From positions 349,202-413,201 of the forward strand of contig MNCI01029388.1 of the NCBI GenBank assembly GCA_015680685.1: DNA of 64,000 nucleotides. Direction: 5' to 3'. The DNA is from Gnetum montanum. Taxonomy: Eukaryota; Streptophyta; Gnetopsida; Gnetales; Gnetaceae. How positions within the stretch are numbered: position 1 is the stretch's first letter; each line of letters starts with the position of its first letter. Below are positions 26,101 through 37,400 of the stretch, piece by piece. Both the position numbers and the translations under genes were made by a program. The notes under the pieces are model-generated. The model was not told the origin of the DNA and ran no database searches. It saw nothing but the letters and a program-made list of their open reading frames with translations.

Positions 26101-29100
26101 AGTTTCCACTTGTTGGATTTGAAGGAGAACTTATCTCCCACTGTCAATGCTCTTATCACCCCATTTGAGCTAGTTTAACCACCCCCCCAATTTGAGAAAC
26201 TCTGAGGGGTCAGCCCACGATGAATAGTTCCTCCAGATCCCTTCCACCATTGGGCGCAGCCATGGCTTAGCAATCCAAAATTGTTTGAAACAGAATGGTG
26301 AAGACCTCCCAGAAACCATATCTCCCACATGGCACAAAATTGACTGATGATTAGAAGTCAATTGCTCTTTCCCATGAACATGAATCCCCTGGTTCATCAA
26401 AATATTTGAGTTGACCCACACTCTATCGATCTTTGTCTTGACTCAGTCAATGCCCTTTCTTTGGTTGCTCCATGTGAAATGTTAATCTTTGATATCCATG
26501 TCAACTAGGTCATGAGACACTAGAAATTGTAAGAAGTGCAGACTACCACAAGGCTCCTGGGTTCCTCTGTCCAACTTTTCCCACCTGTACAGTCTCTGGT
26601 TAAAGTCTCCCGCTAGGATCCACTGCCTCCTATCCAGGATCAGGGGAGCAATCCGTTGCTAAATTGAATATTGGGTTCAACAGAGTTTAAATGAGACTGA
26701 AACAAGTTGAGTGAAGGGATTGAACATATAAACCAGCTCAAGAAAATTAAGATCTTTGGATTTGTTGTTATTTTTTTCTTGCATTATTGTTTTCTAAATC
26801 ACTTTGCACTTATTACAGGTTCTGGTGCCTGTTGGTAACGGATCAGACGAAATGGAGGTTGCTGTGATTGTTACCACGTTGAGAAGAGCAAGTGCTGATG
26901 TGGTGGTTGCATCTATAGAAGACAAATTGGAAATTGTGGGGTCTGGAGGAGTTAAATTTTTAGCAGACAAGTTGATGCATCATGCTGCCAAGGAATCATA
27001 TGACTTAATTGTTTTGCCGGTGAGACAACATTTTATTGATTCATGTAGTCATTTTATGCAGTTTTCATTCATTTTGCTTAAGAAATAATTTGGAATTGGC
27101 AATATTGACATTATTCTGTTATGCTACAACATTATTGATTTCCTCTTATGACATTATCATTGTTAAGTAAAATATAATATATTATGTCAATGGCATACAG
27201 GTACAGTTTGCATTGATGAATTCAAAAGCATGGGAGGATGAACGAAGTTTTATAAAAATATAAAATTTAAACTTTTAGAGCATAGATAAAACCAAAGTAC
27301 TTAGAATCTTAGAACTCTCATTGATGTGTGTGGTCAAGGTCACCACATTCACTTTTGTTAAGCGAAGCAAAAGGTAAAGGACACCATTGTAACAAATTCT
27401 TAGATACTGAAAAATTTGAATTGGGAGGAGTGGGAGCCAGGGCGGGAACGGGGAAAAGAGCGAGTACCAACGTGCTAGGAGGGGTGGATGCTAGTGAGGC
27501 CTGAAAGGCAGTGGCAAATGTTGGTCCAAAGGTTGGTGTAGGGGGGACGGGCAATGCGGAAAGCCTACTTAGGAGTGATGGGAACAGGTCAATGACAGGG
27601 GATTCTTGAAGGATGGACACATGAGTGGGAGGTGGTGGCCAAGGGCTTAGGGCATTGAGGCTTGTTCTAGATAGGAGGGACATATGCGGCTTCAGGTGCG
27701 TAGACCCTCTTTGGACGGGGTGAGGACAATGGAGTTGAGTTTAATAGGGAAATTTGTGTCCAGCAGGGCTCGGCCCATGTTGGACCTTATTTAGAAATGG
27801 GCTCAGACCACATGGCGTCTAATTGACCTTGGGGTTCATTATTTGTTTGAGGACCTGTTGCTCTTTGTCTTGGTGGGGCAACCATGGTTTTATGGTGCCT
27901 GTGGCTTGGCTCTGACTCCATGGAGGTTGAGGGCCCACAAAGAAGATCTCTTCTCTAGGGCACCGGTGTGGGTTAGGGCCTCAGACATCCCTTGGGAGAT
28001 GTGGACACAAGAATTTCTGGAAACCCTTGCGAGTTTCTTTGGAGAGTTTTATCATGTTTGATTGGTTTACGAGCTCCATGGAGTAGATGGGATTTGCGTG
28101 CTTCTACATCTAGTGGGCACTCTTGCCAAAAGATTTAGTGCATGAAGTCATCTTGGATCTTCCCTTTGGTGAGGAAAAGATTCAAATAGAATATGAGAAC
28201 ATCAGGGAGCCCAAGTTGAAACCAATGAGTAAGGTGAGGGGTTGCTCCATTTGTGGGAAGCTAAGACACCTAGATGAAACTTGCAGAGTTTGTCCCAAGG
28301 CCCAGCAGCAGGCCAAAAAAGAGGACATGGGATGGTTTAGGATCAAGAATGGTTGTTTGGTTCCAGAAACTATTGAGCCACAGGAGTGCAAGGAGATGGG
28401 TGGGTAATCACCCAAAAAGGAGAGAACCTTGAAAATTAGTGTTTGGCCTAGTTGAACAGGGTAGTGAATTCCCACCATTGGGGAGCAGGGTCTCAATGGT
28501 CAAGGGTTCATCCAGGCCTCAGATGTAGGAAATAGTAATGACCCACAACAACAATGCTAATTCCCCAGTGGGTGCTTTCCTGGTATCTCTAGGGATGAGG
28601 AAAATTAGGCACCCCAGCATGCCAGTTGCTAGATGTAAAAAGACATAGCTTGAAGTTGACTTGGGATGTGAGAAGACCTTGAAGGAGGCCTACCAAAAGC
28701 GGTCATTTGGTCAACCATGAAGATTTTATCATGGAATTGCAAGGGCCAAGGTACACCCTACAAACAAAGCACCCTAAAAGAAATTGTACAAAGCGAAGGT
28801 TGTGATGTGTGTTTGTAGGAAACAAAACTACAATAGTCGGAATCTAGGTTTTTGCAATGGGATGGGTGGCACACACAAGTGGTTCCCAACAGGGGCAAGG
28901 GTGAGGGACTAGCCATCTTGTCCCAACTCTCTCTGACATTGGTTGATGCATCCAGTTGGAGCCTAACTGTCCATGTCAGGCTGGAAGACATTTGGCTGAT
29001 GAATGTCCATGACACCCAGAATTGGGAGGTTTGTATACACGAACTTAGATGTGTCACATAAGTGGTTCCTGATTAGAAATAGTGGGTTTTGATCAAAGAC

Positions 29101-31431
29101 TTCAATCAAAGATTATTCATGTGGGAGTAGACTGGAGGGGATAGTGTTGATCCCCCGAGATGCTAGGAGTTTCAAGCATTCCTCTAGGAACATGAGCTCA
29201 TGGACATGGATATTGGGGGTTGTAGGTTCATGTGGAGCAACAGGAGATGGGGCAAAGATCAAGTGCAGTCGTGCATAGACCATGTTTGGCTAAGTGTGAG
29301 GTTGGTTCTTACTCTAGATGTCTAGGTGTTAGGGAAGGGGCAATGAGCCTCAGGCAATCGGTCAATTGTTTTTCAGATCCACAATAACCAAGAAATGGCT
29401 CCTAGGCCTTTTTGCTTTGAGTGCATGTGGCTGTCCAAACCATGGTTGAGGTCGATGGTTTAGGTCATCTGGGAAGGCTACCCTACAGAGTAGGACCCTA
29501 GAGATTTCCTAAAGCAAGGGTTGCGACTACTCAAGTAGCAACTAAGGGCCTAGTCCTTGGAGGATAAGTATAGCTTTTGTGCTTACCGGACTCCACTACA
29601 AAGGAGACTTAGAGAAATCCAAGCATTGCAGGAAAGCAATGCGGATTTGGCAGAGGAGGAGCATGCTATTCTGGGTGAGCTGCAGGATTTGTCACTAGAG
29701 GAGGAATCATACTAGAGGCAGCGTGCCAAAATTACATGGCTCCAAGAGGGAGACAAATACACGTTTTTTCTTTGCTACTGCCAAGGGGCGAGGGCAGGTC
29801 AGGAAAAAACTACAATTGGTGCAGGAAGGGTTTGTTTTAGTGGAGGGAAGGGAGATTGTGAAGGTAGTTCAAAAGTAGTGGGTTGATGTTTGGAGCAAGA
29901 TCTCAACTTGACCACTCTTGATATGGGTTAAGAAGGCTATCAGAGAGGTTGAGAATAGGGTGCTGCTTCGGCCTTTCACGCTTCAAGAGTTGGAAGCGGT
30001 GAAGGAGACAATGAGAACGAACAAGGAACTGGGACCTAATGGATGACTGAACAAAGAGATAAAATGAAGCAGTTCTCTTTACTGAAGTTTATGAAAGATT
30101 GCATACAAGGATTTATAGACCAGCCTTATTTTGTATTTCAGGAAACAAACTAAAAAGGAAAACCAATCTCTTAGAAATCAGAAACGATAAAAAACAGAAG
30201 CTATAAATCAAGGAAAGCAAACTCCACAAAAAACTGCAATTAATCCCACAAAATCAGGAATTTACTAAGTCTTTCCAACACTCCCCCTCAAGCTGGAGAA
30301 TAGATATCTCTCATTCCCAGCTTGCAAACTAAAGACTCAAAACCTGGTTTTGATAATGCTTTGGTGAGGATATCGGCCTCTTGATCCTTGATAGGAATGT
30401 AAGCTAGGCTAATTGCTCCCGAGTCAATCTCATGCTTGATAAAGCTTCTATCTATTCTAACATGCTTCGTTCGATCATGTTGAACTGGGTTGTGGACAAT
30501 GCTTATTGCTGATTTACTGTCATTGTAGAGTTTCATAGGACCTGAGAATGAAATTTTTAGATCCTTTAGAAGTCTCTCAATCCAAATAAGCTTGCACACT
30601 CCTTGAGCAATTGCTTGGTACTTTGCTTCAGCGTTGCACCTTGCTACAACTAACTGTTTCTGTAATGAACCACTTCTCCTTGAGTTTTTGCATTAACGAT
30701 TGTAATAGTCTTTCTGTGTGTTTGTGTGCATGTTTTGTTGACAACTTGTGTGTGTGCTTTGTTTGGACTATGGTGGAAATGGCTAATTGGAATAGTAATA
30801 AATTTGTTGACCATATTTTTATATGTATTATGATTAAATGTTTAAATACTTTATGCATAAGAAATATGATTTAAAATACACGATGGGAATGTTTTAAAAT
30901 AATACTAATAAATGATATATNNNNNNNNNNNNNNNNNNNNNNNNNNNNNNNNNNNNNNNNNNNNNNTGTGCAAATACTGTAGTTTTATATTTTATTTTTT
31001 TAAAATTTTATTTTATCTAAATGTGATGCATTGCTCTTTTTAGTTTAAAATAGTAGAGTATAAGTACCCTCTCCATGGCTGTAGAAAGGTCACATGATGA
31101 CCTTTCAAGGCTTGTAAGACAATGAGAAAATTCACATCGCTGATGACCTGAAAAAAAAGGTGTCTTATTTGATTATGTGTTTTGAACTGCCCTTATCATG
31201 AATCTATTTGAAAATTCTTGCCTTGCATTTGATGATAAGTCTGAATGATAAAGAGATAGATATTATGCTGGAATGTTAAAGAGGAATTGAACCTGAGATC
31301 TAGCAAAATCTGAATTCTGAAATATCAAAAATTGTTGATATAGGAATTGAACCTACAACCTGTGAATATACATATTTTATTGATTTTTTTATAGTGATCA
31401 TGAAGAGGATTGAACTCATGACCCATTACTT

Positions 31432-31477
<46 letters not shown>

Positions 31478-34400
31478 TTTAAAAAGAAAGAAAAGAATAC
31501 GAACAGTTCCCAAGAAGTCAGTTACAAGAAACCATTCATTATCCCTTATTCCACCTACAAATAAGAAGAGGAGGAGAGGGGAAAAAAGGAGGACACACAA
31601 GGCAAATGTAGCTGTGCAGAACACACAAAAAAAGAGGAATATAGCAACAAGGAGTGTGGCTGAGAAGGGAGAAAAGACCATGGCTACTACAAGAGATAGC
31701 AAGGAGAAAGAAATCAAGGGAGGCATAGCAATTCAATATTCTGATAATTCCTCCTAGTAAGCAAGATATCTAAGCAAGGAGGTAAAATGATCCATCTTTG
31801 TTATGTTTGATAATGGCTAGCAAGGGCTGATTTTGGCAAACTTTTCTCTTCTTACTTATCTAACCACCTTCACAATGCTTGTATGAAAATATCAAGATTG
31901 TTGCTGTAAGCTTAGATTTTTTTTTTTGGAAATCCTTTATTATCCTTTTTGGATCTCTCCGCCTGTCCTTTGCACTCTCACACCTAAATAACTTGGATGA
32001 GAGTTGTTTCTGTAACGATTTAGAAACACCCATAATGATTTGGGGCATCTTTGGCAAAGGATTGCCAATAGGGGCAATGGATCCCTGATATGAGGATTGG
32101 TACCGCCGGTAGAAAGTGAGAGTATCCTTGGGCCCATCGATAATTGTGAATGTTTTAAAATTGTTGAATTCTTGGATTTTGGTTGGAATTTGGTTGATGA
32201 ACGCTCCCCCTTTTGAATGCATAAATCTTGGATCTGAATCTTGAATTATACCTTTTTCTACTATACCTTCTCAAGTTTGATTTTAATATCTTTTTATAAG
32301 TTGATGGAGTGGGAAAACACCTAGGATGTTTNTAGCTCATGCAGGAGATCCAGGGTATTGCGGTGCTCCTCCGTGTCCATGAAACCGGCAGCCTGCTGGA
32401 GGCCCTGCATGGCTGCCTGCCTTCTGTTCCGGTCATCGGAGGAAGTGCCGGCGTCAGGGTGGCACTGTGCCGAGGTTCGGCAGATGTGCCGGCGAAGGCG
32501 GCCCCAAGAACAGTCGCTGTTAATACCTAACATGAGGTATGGGCAGCGCCCCCCTCGCAACCATTGCCAGGCACTATGCTCATGAGCGCGGTCGAGCTGC
32601 CGTTGTCTCTGCTCTTCCTCCTCCCGTAGCCGGGCCTGTTCCTCCTGCTCCTCTTTATTTATTCTCTACTGTTGAACATATCAATTTCCTGATTAAATGA
32701 TTAATGGTAAAATGGTTACAAGAGTTAAATTCAGATGATCTTGTTTTGTGTGTTGTTGGAAATTATAAAATATTATTATGTGATTGAACAAATATGAGAT
32801 TATTAAATTATCTGCTTTTGTGGTCATTTCTTTGGTTTACAAATGTGTAAATGATCCTGATTAAATATTTCATTTTAGGTTGAATAATAAAAAGTTTGAT
32901 TTTTTTTATCTGATGAATCCTGCATAGATATTTTACTATGGCTATTTCTTTATAAAATTATCTCTTAATTCTTAAAATTAATATTGCTTGACCTATTTTA
33001 AAGCTAGATCTAGGCATTGTTGATTTTGTTTTAACTTTATAGGATAACGTTAGTGTGATGGTTGTAGAAAGAAAGCCACCTGGGCATTTTCTTCTTTCAA
33101 CTAGCTTTCTTTCTGGGGGGCTTTGGATGCTAGCTCTTGCTCCCTATGAATGGGTGTTACAGTTTCTTACTCCTCCATATCACAAGATTTCCCCATAATT
33201 TCACACAGTATCCAGTTGTGGATTTGCTATCTTCCATTGATCTAGCCCAATCTGCATCAACAAAGCCTTCTACCTCTTGAGATTCACCTTTCTTGAACAA
33301 GAGTCCCTTGCCAGGAGATCCCTTTAGATATCTCAGTACATGATTGGTTGCCTCTAGATGTCGATTTGTAGGTGAATGCATAAATTGACTGATCACACTC
33401 ACACTGTAGGCAATGTAAGGTCTAGTAAGTGAAAGGTTGATCAATTTTCCTACTAGACATTGATACTACTCACGGTCAACTGGGGAATCATTATCTGTAA
33501 CCATTGTTTCCAATTCCTTTCCAATGGTGTGCTAGTCGGTTAACAACCTATTTTTCCTATCTCCTTAAGAAAATCAAGAACACACTTTCTTTGGGTAACA
33601 AAGATCCCTTGTTTGCTTCTAGCAATCTCCATACCAAGAAAATACCTGAGGATCCCAAGGTCCTTGACTTGAAATTTGTTCTTCAGTTTAGTCTTCAACT
33701 CTAAAATTCCTAAGTGCTCATTATTGGTAATCACGATATCATCCACATACACAATAAGAATGGACTTCTTCCCACTTGATGATTGCTTAGTGAAGATTGT
33801 ACGATTGGCTTGCCCTTGGGTGTATCCAAAACTCTGCAATGCTGAGCTAAATCTTGTGAACCAAGCTCTAGGTGACTGTTTCAAACCATACAAAGACTTC
33901 TTAAGCTTGCACACTTTGTTCCTTCCCATCTCAAATCCTGGTGGCATCTTCATAAACACTTCCTCCAAATTTCCGTTCAAAAAGGCATTCTTTACATCCA
34001 TTTGGTAAAGATCCCATTCAAGATTTAGAGCAAGTGACAACAATACCTTGATTGAGTTCATCTTGGCAACAGGAGCAAATGTTTCTTCATAGTCAATACC
34101 ATAAGTCTGGGTGTATCCTTGAGCAACCAAGCGAGCTTTATACCTCTCTATCTCCCCATTGGGCCTGAACTTCACTGTGAATATCCACTTACAACCAACA
34201 ACTTTCTTCCCACTAGGAAGATCAACTACCTCCCATGTTCCATTCTCTCGAAGTGCTCTTATCTCTTCTTCAACAGTTGCTCTCCATTTCGGATTCTGAA
34301 GGGCTCTTTGAATATCTTTTGGAATCTCCACACTATTGAGGCTAGTAACAAATGCCTTATAATGATGAGATAGATTTGAGTAGGTTAGTTGCCGAGAGAT

Positions 34401-37400
34401 GGGATGTTGGGTACAAGTTCGAACACCTTTCCTAAGAGCAATAGGAAGTTCCAAATCGTTAGATAACACCATACCTTCTTCCATGGTTTCAGGATCCTCC
34501 CTTGGTTTAGATAGTTGCATAGCGTGGGGAGTCTCTGGTCTCCTTGAATAAACCATAATTGGTTTGGAGATGCTTGATTCTCCCCCTTGATTCAGTTCGT
34601 GATCATACTGATTTGAAGGGATTTGTTCGGTATGAGGATTGTTTGATTTAGTTGGAGGTGGAGACTCGGATGAAGAATGAGACTCAGATGGAATAGATAT
34701 GGGAAGTGAGATAGAGGGATCCCAATGGTCATCTTCATTCATCATCTTCCCCTGAAGAGAACTATTGGGATAAAACATTTGATCTTCCAAAAAAGTTACA
34801 TCATAAGAGACAAAGAATTTTCTGGAAGAGGGAGGGGGTGGGGGGTGGGAAAGCATCTGTATCCCTTTTGAGATGGAGAATAGCCAGTAAAGACACACTT
34901 AAAGGATTTGGGTTCAAGTTTACTCTTTTTTGGGTGATGATATAGACATATGCAATGCAACCAAACACTCTAGGAGAAAGAGAGTTAAGAATATGAACAT
35001 GAGGATAAGTATCAAGTAGACAATTGAGAGGAGTTCGAAGATTTAAAGTTTTGGATGACATTCTATTTATAAGATAGGCTGCAGATAACACTGCTTCTCC
35101 CCAAAAAGAGTTTGGAACATGACTAGTGAACATAAGAGCTTGGGCTACTTCTAGTAAATGTCTATTTTTTCTCTCTGCCACTCCATTTTGTTGAGGGGTG
35201 TAGGTACAAGAAGTCTGATGAAACACTCCATTATCATTTAGGTATTGTGTCAGGTCATTTGTGAAATACTCTTTACCATTGTCAGTTCTCAAAATTTGGA
35301 TATTGGTTTGGAAGACATTTGACACATATTTGTGAAACTGTTTAAGAATGGATTCAGTTTCTGATTTTTCTCTCATGAGATAAACCCAACACACCCTTGT
35401 ATGATCATCAAAAAACGTGATAAACCACTTAGAGTCCATGAGAGTGGATTGATGAGTGGGACCCCATATGTCATTGTGTATAAGATGAAATGGCTTTGAC
35501 ACTTTATATGTATGAGACAATGAGAACGAACAAGGAACCGGGACTTGATTGATGACCAATACAATTCTTTAGAGGATTTGTGGACATCATTGGAGGAAAC
35601 TTGTTGAAGGTGTTCAATTGTATGTTGTAGTGGCAGTAGGTCCGTCTGGAGATAAATTGCTTGCGGATTGTGCTCATCCCGAAGGTACCAAATCCAATGT
35701 CCATGGCATAGTTTAGACCTATTGGGATATGTAACACCTTGCTTCGGCTTTTCACTAAAATGCTTGTCCAACAACTTGCCCCTTTAATGCACAAGCTGGT
35801 GGGAGAGAATCAAGTGAGTTTTGTACAAGGTCATTTTTTGTAGGACCAGGTTATCCTCTTGCAGGAAATCTTGCACTTGCTACATAGCACCAGATTCCTT
35901 GGAATGTGTGTTAAATTGGTAATGATGAAGGTGTACGTCACTGTGAGTTGGGAGGGCCTACAAGAAATCATGTTATACAAAGGGTTCAAAGCCAATTTCG
36001 TAAACCTCTGTCTCCATTTGTAGACTTTGGGAAGATACTCTTTTGACATTGAAGGTTCGTTATGGGGGTTTTTTGCCTTAGGAAGGGGGCTTTGGTAGGG
36101 AGACCCACCCTCCCCGCTCTTGTTCATCATGGCAATGGACACCTTGCAAACTTATTGTGAATTGGAGGGGGTGAGAGGGTTGGAGGTGGTTGGGGTGCAT
36201 TGTCTCATAGAGCATTATGCAAATGATACAATTCCTTTTTTGTGCACGGCAATGCCCCAGGCATTGGTGCTTAACCATGCTTTGGAACAAATGGTGCAAG
36301 AGCTAGGCCTTGAGATTAACAAAACCAAGTCAACAATCCATTTGGTGAACATAGCAGACTGTGTGAAAGGGCGGATCTCTTAGGCCTTGGGCATCTTGCC
36401 TGGTGCGATTCAAGACTCATATTTGGGAATGTTGATCTTTGTGTGGAACTGGCATCAAATGTGGTCCACTATGGTGCAGAAGTTGTAGCCGAAGATAGGA
36501 CACTGGGCAAGTTGGTTCCTATGTAGAAAAGGGAAGATTCTGTTGGCGTCTTTGGTTCTCATGGTGGCAGCCAAATTCACCACATCAATGGCTTCCCCCC
36601 AGCTGGAGTTATACAAAAGGTGGACCAGATATTGCAGAAATTTGTTTGGTTGGTTGGTAGGTGGGGGACAAGCTTCACCTACGGCAAGGCCTAAGACATT
36701 TGGTGGGATTGGATTGTTGCCTTTCCAAGATGATGTAATGCTTGGAATGCAGCGGTTGGTGAATTGGCTGCTGGCACAAGAAGAATGGCCGATGCAGTGG
36801 ATTAGGATTGTTTGTCAAAAATATCAACAATGGGAGGCGGATTTGGGAGGGTTGCCACTATGGATGGTGCTTTGCAAGTATGCTAATGAGATGCAGGATA
36901 GAGGTCTTTTGGGAAAGCCTCCCAAAGAGATTGTTGATACGAAGTATCCCCATGTTGCCAGTTGGCAGTCAATTTGGAAAGGGGGATTGCCTGAGAAGTT
37001 GAAAGTCTTTGCTTGGCTTCTTGTGCATGCGGTGTTGTCGGTGAAAGGGTTTCTTAGGATGTGGGGGCTAAACGTTGATCCCAACTACCCAATATGTGCA
37101 ACTAAATGGGAACGATCAATCATTTTATGTACTGTTGTTCCTGCATGAGGGCCACTTGGCATGTTGCTAGGCTTTTATTGCCAATTTGGCCAAACGGAGA
37201 TTCCAAGGAGACACTGTTGTCTTATGGATGTTGTGGAAGAACCAGAATAACTTAATTTTCTGGGCACAACGCTTGCCGTAGTTGGAATTACCTATTGTGG
37301 TTGTGGCCCAATTATTGTGGGAGTCCTCGATGAGTACAAGTCATGCACCGTTTCATGGGCCGGCGGTGGGCACATTCTAGGCAAACATGGAACTATGGTA

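Larger units (their letters stand above)
21829..26658 (-). mobile_element. L1-type LINE, copy L-A, 5'-truncated in the endonuclease
   Basis: Minus-strand element ending in a poly(A) tract (T run at 21831-21840). From 26658 downward it holds the endonuclease C-terminal half ([19 protein letters not shown]), RT ([22 protein letters not shown] at 24981-24992), the zf-RVT cysteine region ([14 protein letters not shown], about 24090), then a conserved extra coding segment (22800-23680) and a helical charged region (about 22480-22780). ORF1 and the start of ORF2 are missing. Many frameshifts and stops. Confidence 0.85.
27420..30047 (+). mobile_element. L1-type LINE, copy L-B, 5' part
   Basis: A GC-richer block starts near 27420 with a G-rich 5' leader, then ORF1 (about 27735-28719) and ORF2 from 28717. 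At 30047 it is interrupted by a minus-strand copia; the LINE resumes at 35514. Layout and sequence match copy L-D. Confidence 0.8.
30661..33161 (-). mobile_element. Nested LTR element (solo LTR?) with 5-bp TSD GTTTC
   Basis: It is bounded by GTTTC at 30656-30660 and 33162-33166. Removing the insert and one GTTTC restores the copia RNase H frame. Its ends on the minus strand are TGTAACACCC... and ...TTCATTACA, the TGTAAC class of plant LTR termini. No coding region is recognised, so a solo LTR of about 2.5 kb is likely. It contains the N gap, an AG microsatellite (about 31435-31474) and an out-of-place GC-rich block (32333-32655). Confidence 0.8.
30048..35513 (-). mobile_element. Ty1/copia retrotransposon, 5'-truncated, inserted in LINE L-B
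   Basis: Minus-strand order: integrase core (35513-34801), RT (34898-33540), RNase H (33444-33167, continuing at 30655-30288), polypurine tract (30281-30291) and 3' LTR (30048-30280). The gag, protease, integrase zinc finger and 5' LTR are missing. It is itself interrupted by a 2.5-kb LTR element (30661-33161). The 43-bp repeats at its edges replace the expected 5-bp duplication. Confidence 0.85.

Noticed and set aside
21829-26658. Target-site duplication for LINE L-A
   Set aside because: ATGCTGAATT beside the tail and TTGCTAAATT beside the 5' end are similar but imperfect and short; not strong enough to call.
32339-32585. Frames on both strands across the GC-rich block
   Set aside because: High GC lowers stop frequency, so open frames occur by chance; no domain is recognised and the block touches an N.
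33540-34898. The open 452-codon RT as an active or domesticated gene
   Set aside because: It belongs to a copia lacking gag, protease and the 5' LTR and broken by a nested insertion; openness is more simply explained by young age.
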